A stretch of DNA of 19,587 nt. Source: an uncultured Succinatimonas sp. (GTDB taxonomy: Bacteria > Pseudomonadota > Gammaproteobacteria > Enterobacterales > Succinivibrionaceae). The translations under genes were made by a program, and so were the position numbers. Shown here one piece after another: positions 1 to 6,313 of this stretch. The first letter of the stretch is position 1; every line of letters begins with the position of its first letter. The DNA is taken from NCBI GenBank assembly GCA_900552905.1, contig USBR01000018.1, positions 1 through 19,587 of the forward strand. The letters run 5' to 3'. The notes below the pieces were generated by a model, which made no database searches, was not told the DNA's origin, and saw only the letters and a list, made by a program, of their open reading frames with translations.

Positions 1-126
1 CAGAGACCAGCTGTTCCTAGAGCTCTTCTTCGACGAATCTGATTGAGTGTAGATTACACGGTTTTCAGGTTAATAAATGTCTTTGTAATGTTCTGATTTT
101 GGTCTAATAGCGCGGTTTACGCTTAT
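1..126. other. Window edge, no firm gene; possible 3' end of an upstream plus-strand gene
   Basis: No complete gene is visible here. Read on the plus strand from position 2, the codons give RDQLFLELFFDESD and stop with tga at 44-46, which looks like an acidic protein C-terminus. Another frame (from position 1) stays open until a stop at 40-42, so the choice is weak and the product cannot be named. Positions 48-60 contain a small GTGTA/TACAC inverted repeat with no clear role. The rest, up to the terminator at 127, is AT-rich with nothing I can identify. Confidence 0.2.
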
Positions 127-163
127 AAAAAAAACTCCCCTATAGGAAAATCTATAAGGGAGT
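127..163 (-). terminator. Intrinsic terminator of the acid-sugar/TTT operon
   Basis: On the minus strand a 12-bp stem (ACTCCCTTATAG pairing with CTATAGGGGAGT, one G-U pair) has a 6-nt loop and runs straight into a run of eight T. It lies about 40 nt after the tctC stop codon, so it closes the seven-gene operon. The plus-strand side has no T run, so it works in one direction only. Confidence 0.9.
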
Positions 164-203
164 AAAACTGTCGTTTCACTTTATCTTGGCAGTAAAACTC
201 TGA

Positions 204-1175
204 TTATTGGAGATACTTAGAGAAGCTCATGAAGTGCTCACGCTGCTGCTTAAGTCTAGCAATGGTATCCTGAACATTTAAGGCATAAGGCTCCTGATAG
301 TTGAAGCTCATGATGGTGTCTTTATATTCCTGATTTTCATTAGCAATCTTTAAGACAGCGGCGTTGATCTTCTCAACGATAGCAGGATCAGTGCCCTTAG
401 GGGCGAATATACCGTACATGGTATCAATGGTCAGGTTTTCTAAGCCTAATTCCTTAGCAGTAGGAATATCCGGAGTGGCAGGGAGTTTCTCAGACATTAA
501 GGTTGCTAATGAACGAACCTTACCAGCCTCGATATATTCCTTAGCTAATGTATACGGAGCGATGGTAGCATCAATATGGCCACCTAAAAGTGAGGTCATA
601 CGGCCAGAAGCATCACCACCGGCATCAACCATAGCAAATTGGGCTTCCTTATCTAACATCATAACTAAGGCGGCAATATAGGAGGAACCACCCATAGCCA
701 CACCTAATTTAATGGTTTCAGGATTTTTCTTGGTAGCGTCAATTAAGTCATTGAGATCTTTATAGGGGGAATTACCCTGAACAATGATGTTCTCACCACA
801 CTGCTTACCATAAATAGCAACCGGTTCAAAAGCATCATAACCAAAGTCAGAAAGGCCTGAAGCTTCGTTAGAGGCTAAGGATACGGTATTGGTGGCAATT
901 AAGGTATAGCCATCAGGTTTAGCATCCTTGTACTGAGTTAAGGCGATAGAGCCGTTAGCACCGGTTACGTTCGATACGACTACGGAAACACCTAACTCTT
1001 TTTCTAATAAACGAGAGATGAGTCGAGCGTTATAGTCGGTGTCACCACCGGCACCATGAGAGCAGATCATAGTAATAGTCTTGCTCGGATAAGCGTCGTC
1101 AGCCATAGCAGGAGCGGCACTAAATAACATGACTGTGGCGGAAGCTAATAAAGTTTGTTTGATTACATTTTTCAT
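204..1175 (-). CDS. tctC: TTT transporter periplasmic substrate-binding protein, TctC/Bug family
   Basis: This is the periplasmic solute receptor of a tripartite tricarboxylate transporter; it captures a carboxylate and hands it to the TctA/TctB membrane part. The 323-residue product has a clear Sec signal peptide (basic MKNVIK start, hydrophobic core, cleavage after APAMA at about residue 25). The mature protein starts with the family-typical YPSKTITMICSHGAGGDTD stretch and contains VVVSNVTGANGSIA (about 64-77) and the later IFAPKGTDPAIVEKINAA segment. The length is normal for the family. The start ATG at 1175 has GAGGAA upstream, and that Shine-Dalgarno sequence is made by the last codons of tctA, so translation is probably coupled. 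It is the last gene of the operon. Family assignment is secure. The ligand is not readable from sequence; a hydroxy acid handled by the upstream enzymes is inferred. Confidence 0.93.
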   Translation of the reverse strand: MKNVIKQTLLASATVMLFSAAPAMADDAYPSKTITMICSHGAGGDTDYNARLISRLLEKELGVSVVVSNVTGANGSIALTQYKDAKPDGYTLIATNTVSLASNEASGLSDFGYDAFEPVAIYGKQCGENIIVQGNSPYKDLNDLIDATKKNPETIKLGVAMGGSSYIAALVMMLDKEAQFAMVDAGGDASGRMTSLLGGHIDATIAPYTLAKEYIEAGKVRSLATLMSEKLPATPDIPTAKELGLENLTIDTMYGIFAPKGTDPAIVEKINAAVLKIANENQEYKDTIMSFNYQEPYALNVQDTIARLKQQREHFMSFSKYLQ

Positions 1176-1180
1176 TTTTA

Positions 1181-2686
1181 TTATTCCTCGTCTTGGATTA
1201 AAGCGGATTCTTTTTTCTGACGCATCAGAGAATAGATGACTACAAAAATAGTGAACACTAAGAAACCAATAGCGATCGGATGCTCAAAAACACTAGAAGG
1301 ATCAATGTTGTAATGCTGTACGGATCTACGGAAGTTCAACTCAAAGATCGGACCTAAGATGAAGCCTAAAATCATCGGTACATGCGGAATCTTAGCCTTT
1401 AAGAGGACATAGCCCATGAAACCGAAGGCCATGACAGACCAAACGTCGAATAAGCGGTTGGCGTTGCCGATAGCACCGATAATGCACAGCATGATGATGA
1501 CAGGCATTAACCAGTATTTCTTTAACTTTAAGATCTTAACGAATACTCTGATACCGAATAATTCTAAGAACAGCATGGCAATAGAGGCTAAGATCATGGC
1601 AGCATAGATACCGAAGACTTCAACACCGTTCTTATCGAAAATGAGCGGACCTGGGGCAATTTGATGCACCATTAAACCACCTAATAACATGGCAGTAGCG
1701 GCGTCACCAGGAATACCTAAGGTTAACATCGGGATCATAGCACCACCGATACCGGCGTTATTGGCAGATTCAGAAGCGACTACACCGTCCATGATACCAG
1801 TACCGAATTTTTCAGGGTGCTTAGACTGATTCTTAGCGGCAGTGTATGAGAGCATGCCGGAAATAGCGCCACCGATACCCGGTAAAATACCGATAATAAT
1901 ACCGATGAAGGAAGAGCGGAGCATATTCCATTTTTGAGCGAAGAACTCAGGTAAGGTAAAGCCAAAGCCCTTAATCTTTACATTGCTATCATTCATGGTA
2001 GCTTCAACTGGATGCTTAGCTTCCTCAGCTGCCTTAATGACTTCAGTGATAGCGAAAAGACCGATTAAGAGAGTTAAGAGGGCAAAGCCAGAATTTAATT
2101 CGGCAGTACCAAAGGTAAAACGCTTAGCAGAATCAACCGGGGCTAAACCTACGGTAGCTAAAATCACACCAATAAGACCACTGATTAAGCCTTTTACAAG
2201 ATCTCTACCGGTTAGGGAAATTACCAGTGATAAGGCACACAGGGATAAGGTGCAGTATTCGTAGGGACCAAACTTAATGGCAACAGCAGCGATAAGTGGG
2301 GCTGCTACGATAAGGACGATGATACCGACGATGGTGCCACAGAAGGAGAAGACGACACCGGTACCTAAAGCCTTGCCAGCTTGACCTTTTAAGGCCATTG
2401 GACGGCCGTCAAAGCAGGTAGCAATAGATGATGGAGTTCCTGGAATATTTAGTAAGATCGCACTGATCAAGCCTCCGGAAATACCACCAATATACAGGGC
2501 AATTAAGGTAGAAACACCCTGAATCGGGGTCATGGTATAGGTCAAAGGCAGGAACATGACGATAGCCATGGTGGCAGTCAGTCCCGGAATTGAACCGAAA
2601 ACGATGCCTACGAATACACCGACGATGATGAAGAAGATCACCGTTAAGTCGCAGACAGATAAAAGTCCTTGTAAAACTTCAGTCAT
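1181..2686 (-). CDS. tctA: TTT transporter large permease subunit TctA
   Basis: Large inner-membrane subunit of the tripartite tricarboxylate transporter, forming the carboxylate translocation path together with TctB. The protein is 501 residues, the usual size, with about ten or more hydrophobic segments. Family motifs are visible: GSIPGLTATMAIVMFLPLTY (about 31-50), LNIPGTPSSIATCFDG (about 79-94), and in the second half GILPGIGGAISG, SESANNA and LGIPGDAATAMLLGGL. These PG-rich repeats are the signature of TctA and reflect its internal duplication. The ATG at 2686 follows AGAGGA. The gap to the preceding tctB stop is 9 bp and tctC follows after 5 bp, so the three transporter genes are tightly packed. 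The order tctB-tctA-tctC puts the receptor last. Substrate unknown. Confidence 0.95.
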   Translation of the reverse strand: MTEVLQGLLSVCDLTVIFFIIVGVFVGIVFGSIPGLTATMAIVMFLPLTYTMTPIQGVSTLIALYIGGISGGLISAILLNIPGTPSSIATCFDGRPMALKGQAGKALGTGVVFSFCGTIVGIIVLIVAAPLIAAVAIKFGPYEYCTLSLCALSLVISLTGRDLVKGLISGLIGVILATVGLAPVDSAKRFTFGTAELNSGFALLTLLIGLFAITEVIKAAEEAKHPVEATMNDSNVKIKGFGFTLPEFFAQKWNMLRSSFIGIIIGILPGIGGAISGMLSYTAAKNQSKHPEKFGTGIMDGVVASESANNAGIGGAMIPMLTLGIPGDAATAMLLGGLMVHQIAPGPLIFDKNGVEVFGIYAAMILASIAMLFLELFGIRVFVKILKLKKYWLMPVIIMLCIIGAIGNANRLFDVWSVMAFGFMGYVLLKAKIPHVPMILGFILGPIFELNFRRSVQHYNIDPSSVFEHPIAIGFLVFTIFVVIYSLMRQKKESALIQDEE

Positions 2687-2695
2687 GATATCCTC

Positions 2696-3193
2696 TTACT
2701 CGAACAGCTTGCCAACAGGGAGCAAGACATCAAGCCAGTAAACGAATACACAGAAGGCAGCGACGCCACTGACCACACCTAAGAGTGCGGCTTTAATAAA
2801 ACTACGTTCTTTTTCCGGCATTAAAATCAAGGTCTGTAAGAAAATATAGACAGCACTTGAAATGATAAAGCCTACATATTCCAAAGTAATTGCATACAGG
2901 AATAAGGCACCAAAGGTGTAGATAATTTGGGAATTTTCTTTAAATAAAGCTACCAGATTAAAAGGTTTCTTTTCGCCAGTCTTTTCGTCTTTAAAGCTCT
3001 TGCGGAAAGGACGTGAAATTAAGCACAGAGCCAGTAATAACATGCAGACTGCCCATACCTTTGGCATGGTCTGGGAATTGACGATAGACTTTCCCATTCC
3101 CGGGAAGATACGCACGGTACAAGCCTGCATATAGTAGAGAATGGAAAAGACCGCCAATACTATTCCAGTAATAAAATCTGTACGATTTTTCAT
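2696..3193 (-). CDS. tctB: TTT transporter small membrane subunit TctB (DUF1468)
   Basis: Small membrane subunit of the TTT transporter, needed with TctA for uptake. The protein has 165 residues and about four hydrophobic helices (around 8-25, 45-62, 91-125 and 138-158), the standard TctB plan, with a hydrophilic loop (FKDEKTGEKKPFN) in the middle. Identification rests mainly on size, topology and its place immediately before tctA, because TctB sequences diverge widely. The ATG at 3193 has AAGGACC upstream. The gap to the alcohol dehydrogenase gene is 20 bp, so it belongs to the same transcript as the catabolic enzymes. Confidence 0.88.
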   Translation of the reverse strand: MKNRTDFITGIVLAVFSILYYMQACTVRIFPGMGKSIVNSQTMPKVWAVCMLLLALCLISRPFRKSFKDEKTGEKKPFNLVALFKENSQIIYTFGALFLYAITLEYVGFIISSAVYIFLQTLILMPEKERSFIKAALLGVVSGVAAFCVFVYWLDVLLPVGKLFE

Positions 3194-3213
3194 GTGACGG
3201 TCCTTATAATGAC

Positions 3214-4380
3214 TTAGGAGTTAGCTGCTAAGAGCTTTTCGTAAATAACACGCATCTCTTCTTTGCTTAAATCCTTAGGATTGTTATTAAGTAAGCGCGT
3301 TACTTTAGAGGCACCCTCAACTAAAGAGTCGATGACATCGGCAGTTACACCTACAGCCTTAAGGTCGCATTTAACGTTAAGGTCACGGTTGATGGCATAT
3401 AATTCATCAACAAATAACTGAGCGACTTCTTCTTTAGTCTTACCCACAACATCAAGGCCTAAGGCCACGGCCATCTCATAGTACTTGTCTAAGCAAGAGT
3501 TCTTGTTAATGTCCATGACTAACGGCATTAAAATGGCGTTAGAGAGACCATGCGGGATGTGATAACGGCCGCCTAAAGGATAGGACAGGGCGTGAATAGC
3601 GGTGGTGCTAGAGGAAGCAATGCAGATACCGCCGTAGCAGGCTGCTAATAGCATCTTTTCGCGAGCCTCTAAATTTGAGCCTTCGAGGTAGCACTTGCGT
3701 AAGCTTTCACCGACTAAACGAATACCAGCTAGGGCAAAGGCGTCAGATAAAGGATTGGCTTTTTTAGAGATATAGCATTCCATTAAGTGGCATAAGGCAT
3801 CAACACCGGTATTAGCGGTAATGTGCGGAGGTAAGCCTTTAGTTAATTCAGGATCTAAAATTACGGCATCAGCCACCTCAAAGTCACAGACGATACCAAC
3901 CTTTAAGTTCTCCTCAGGCACTAAAACAATGGCATTAGGAGTGGCTTCAGAACCAGTACCAGCAGTGGTTGGAACCATGAGAGTCGGCACACCACGAACG
4001 GTAGGCTTTGCACCTTTAACCATTTGCTCTAAGGTGATATCGTTTTTGAGCATTAAGGATACGAGCTTGGTGGTATCCATAGAGGAACCGCCACCAATGG
4101 CGACTAAGAGTTCGCAGTTTACAGCTTTAGCCTGCTCAAAAATGTGGTTTACCTGAGCTACAGAGGGCTCTGGCGGTACATCATTGATAACGTGAACAGC
4201 ACAGCCTGCCTGCTTTAAAGCTTCCTGAGCGCTGTCAGTAAGGCCTAAACCATAAACGCCTTTATCAGTGATTAAAACGACGTTCTTAGCATTGAAGGAT
4301 TTGGCAACATCAGCTGCCTGAGCAATAGAGCCAGCACCACCGATAATGCGTCTTATAGAGGTTTGTGAGTATAAAGCCAT
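3214..4380 (-). CDS. Iron-containing (group III) alcohol dehydrogenase
   Basis: NAD(P)-dependent alcohol dehydrogenase of the Fe-ADH family, which interconverts alcohols and aldehydes in the cytoplasm. From the chosen start it has 388 residues. The nucleotide-binding AIGGGSSMD lies at about 94-102, the PTTAGTGSE motif at 137-145, and the metal ligands are D194 and H198 (TGVDALCH), H263 (AIHALSYPLGG) and H277 (HIPHG), all intact. I chose the ATG at 4380, preceded by GGAGGA, rather than an upstream start at 4491, which would overlap the preceding gene by 98 bp and add 37 residues with no family counterpart. It lies 13 bp after the hydroxyacid dehydrogenase. Family members act on 1,2-propanediol/lactaldehyde, butanol, hydroxybutyrate and others. 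In this operon it could reduce an aldehyde released by the DapA-like aldolase (inference). Confidence 0.93.
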   Translation of the reverse strand: MALYSQTSIRRIIGGAGSIAQAADVAKSFNAKNVVLITDKGVYGLGLTDSAQEALKQAGCAVHVINDVPPEPSVAQVNHIFEQAKAVNCELLVAIGGGSSMDTTKLVSLMLKNDITLEQMVKGAKPTVRGVPTLMVPTTAGTGSEATPNAIVLVPEENLKVGIVCDFEVADAVILDPELTKGLPPHITANTGVDALCHLMECYISKKANPLSDAFALAGIRLVGESLRKCYLEGSNLEAREKMLLAACYGGICIASSSTTAIHALSYPLGGRYHIPHGLSNAILMPLVMDINKNSCLDKYYEMAVALGLDVVGKTKEEVAQLFVDELYAINRDLNVKCDLKAVGVTADVIDSLVEGASKVTRLLNNNPKDLSKEEMRVIYEKLLAANS

Positions 4381-4393
4381 TTTTTTGTCCTCC

Positions 4394-5377
4394 TTATTTA
4401 TCAGCCCAACGTGGGTGCTTATAAACCTCAGGATTGCAAACAGCAGGCCATTTCTCACCACGTAAGATGGCGGCAACACCACGAGCTGCACCAGTAGCTA
4501 CGTTAGAAGCTGCCTCACGGGTTTGACCGGCCATGTGCGGGTAAGCTATGACATTGTCTAAGGATAAGAGTGGATCATCAGCAGGAACCGGCTCTTTTTC
4601 AAATACGTCTAAGCAACAAGCCTGGATGACATTATTCTTTAAGGCCTCATAGAGATCCTTTTCATTGATGATGCCACCACGTGCGCAGTTGATGAGGATG
4701 GCGTTGGACTTCATAGCTTCAAGTTGTGGCTTGGAGATTAAGTTGCGGGTTTCGTCAGTTAAAGGTACGTGTAAGGAGATGACATCAGCATCCTTGAGGA
4801 TAGGATCGATGGAGGTTACATAACGATAACCTAAGCTTTCAACAACCTCAGGCTTTACGAAAGGATCGTAGACGATGACAGACATGCCAACAGCAGCACT
4901 CATCTGAGCTAAGATGCTACCGATATTGCCATAACCGATAAGACCTAAGGTCTTGCCACCGATTTCATAGGCTTTGTATTCGCTACGAACTTTGAAGTTG
5001 CCCTTACGGGTTTCCTTGTCAGCACGAACCATATCCTTAGCAGCAGCGAACATCATGGTGAAAGCGCACTCAGCAACAGAGCGGGAGTTAGCGCGTGGAG
5101 CGATAACAACCGGAATACCTAACTCAGTTGCAGCTTTAACATCAACGTTATCAACACCAACACCCGGACGACCGATAACTTTTAAGTTCGGGCATTTTTC
5201 CATGGTGGCACGGTCAATGTGACCGATACGGATGATTAAACCATCAGCATCCTGAACAAAGGGTAAGTATTCATTAGGTTCACCAGTGTTGGAAACTTCG
5301 ATGTTTAAGTTATCTGCCTCAAGGATGGCAACGCCATCCTTGTGCAGAGGCTGAGTAATAACAACTTTCTTAGACAT
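4394..5377 (-). CDS. Short-form D-isomer-specific 2-hydroxyacid dehydrogenase (PGDH-like)
   Basis: NAD-dependent 2-hydroxyacid dehydrogenase, converting a 2-hydroxy acid to a 2-keto acid or the reverse in the cytoplasm. The Rossmann motif GYGNIG is at 148-153, with D171 (VYDPF) at the end of the second strand favouring NAD. The catalytic triad of the family is intact: R233 (NCARGG), E262 (FEKEP) and H281 (YPHMAG). The protein is 327 residues and stops after the catalytic domain, so it lacks the C-terminal ACT domain of long SerA enzymes. Genes for serine synthesis are absent nearby; the context is catabolic. ATG at 5377 with AGAGG nine bases upstream. Known relatives of this short form act on phosphoglycerate, glyoxylate/hydroxypyruvate, sulfolactate and sugar-derived acids. 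The real substrate here is unknown. Confidence 0.92.
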   Translation of the reverse strand: MSKKVVITQPLHKDGVAILEADNLNIEVSNTGEPNEYLPFVQDADGLIIRIGHIDRATMEKCPNLKVIGRPGVGVDNVDVKAATELGIPVVIAPRANSRSVAECAFTMMFAAAKDMVRADKETRKGNFKVRSEYKAYEIGGKTLGLIGYGNIGSILAQMSAAVGMSVIVYDPFVKPEVVESLGYRYVTSIDPILKDADVISLHVPLTDETRNLISKPQLEAMKSNAILINCARGGIINEKDLYEALKNNVIQACCLDVFEKEPVPADDPLLSLDNVIAYPHMAGQTREAASNVATGAARGVAAILRGEKWPAVCNPEVYKHPRWADK

Positions 5378-5401
5378 AATTTAAAACCTCTGCACCTAGA
5401 A

Positions 5402-6283
5402 TTACTTGTAAAGCTTGAAGACTTCTAATAAAGCGTCGTCGATAGCCTTGTTTTCGATATTAGACGGAGCACGAGCGGGACCGGTACCATTGCCTAATAA
5501 GGCAGAAGCGCGCTTAACTACGGAGTTCGGGTTACCCATCTGCATGACGTTGCGGAACGGACGAATCTTCTTCTGAGCCTCATTAGCCTCGTCAAACTTG
5601 CCTTCCTTCCAGAGGTTGTAGATAGAAGCCATGAGCTCAGGGAAGATGTTAGAGCAACCGGAGATAGCACCAGCACCACCGGCTTGTAAGGTCCAGAGGA
5701 TGAGAGAGTCAGAACCGGCTAAAACATTGAGGCGTGGATCGGTGTTTTCGATGTACTTTAAGGTGTTGTCGAAGTTACCAGAGCTGTCCTTGATACCGAT
5801 GATGTTCGGGCACTCAGCGGCGAGCTTCTTAACAGTCTTAAAGTCGATATTGTTGCCAGTACGTGCCGGAATATTGTAAAGGAGGATCGGTAATTCGGTG
5901 CAGTTAGCTACAGCCTTGTAGTGGCGATAGAGATCGTCCTGACTGATGCCGACGAAGTACGGGGAGATTACGGATAAGCAGTCAACACCACCTAAAGCAG
6001 AAACTTCTTGGGTAAGCTCAATGGTCTCTTTGGTGGTAACACAACCAGTACCAGCATAGAAAGGCACGCGACCATCAACAGCTTCACGAGCGGCCTTAAT
6101 GATCTCGATCTTCTCTTCAGCGTTGAAAGCATAGAACTCGCCGTTAGTACCTAAAGCGAAGATACCATGAACACCGGCTTTGATGAGCTTATCGATAAAT
6201 TTCTGATAAGCGTCTTTGTTAAAGTTCTCATTGTCGTCTAAAGCGGTTAAAACAGGGGTAATAACACCATAAGGTTTGAACAT
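5402..6283 (-). CDS. DapA-family (DHDPS/N-acetylneuraminate lyase superfamily) aldolase
   Basis: Class I pyruvate-type aldolase or dehydratase of the DapA superfamily, a cytoplasmic TIM barrel using a lysine Schiff base. Family residues are present: GTNGEF (45-50), Y136 and R141 in YNIPARTG, and the Schiff-base K165 in GIKDSSG. It has 293 residues, the normal length. GTNGE instead of the GTTGE of true dihydrodipicolinate synthase is a feature often seen in sugar-acid aldolases, although the arginine of lysine-pathway enzymes is retained. I chose the ATG at 6283, which has GGAGAT seven bases upstream; a TTG five codons further upstream would include the ribosome site itself. Context (acid-sugar kinase, hydroxyacid and alcohol dehydrogenases, transporter) argues for breakdown of a 2-keto-3-deoxy-type acid to pyruvate plus an aldehyde. 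That reaction is inferred. Confidence 0.9.
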   Translation of the reverse strand: MFKPYGVITPVLTALDDNENFNKDAYQKFIDKLIKAGVHGIFALGTNGEFYAFNAEEKIEIIKAAREAVDGRVPFYAGTGCVTTKETIELTQEVSALGGVDCLSVISPYFVGISQDDLYRHYKAVANCTELPILLYNIPARTGNNIDFKTVKKLAAECPNIIGIKDSSGNFDNTLKYIENTDPRLNVLAGSDSLILWTLQAGGAGAISGCSNIFPELMASIYNLWKEGKFDEANEAQKKIRPFRNVMQMGNPNSVVKRASALLGNGTGPARAPSNIENKAIDDALLEVFKLYK

Positions 6284-6313
6284 AATAGAAATCTCCAAAA
6301 AATATTTTTTAAA

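Noticed and set aside
364-4156. Several open frames of 60-110 codons antisense to the tct and dehydrogenase genes
   Set aside because: No ribosome sites or recognisable domains; they are antisense shadows of well-supported genes.
4381-4491. Longer start for the iron alcohol dehydrogenase
   Set aside because: It would overlap the preceding dehydrogenase gene by 98 bp and add residues with no family match; the ATG at 4380 has a strong GGAGGA site.
4394-5377. Naming the hydroxyacid dehydrogenase as SerA for serine synthesis
   Set aside because: No ACT domain and no serine genes nearby; the operon is catabolic.
5402-6283. Naming the aldolase as dihydrodipicolinate synthase of lysine synthesis
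   Set aside because: It lies in a catabolic/transport operon and has GTNGE rather than GTTGE; the superfamily has many other activities.
6284-6298. TTG start five codons upstream for the DapA-like aldolase
   Set aside because: That segment contains the ribosome-binding sequence of the better ATG at 6283.
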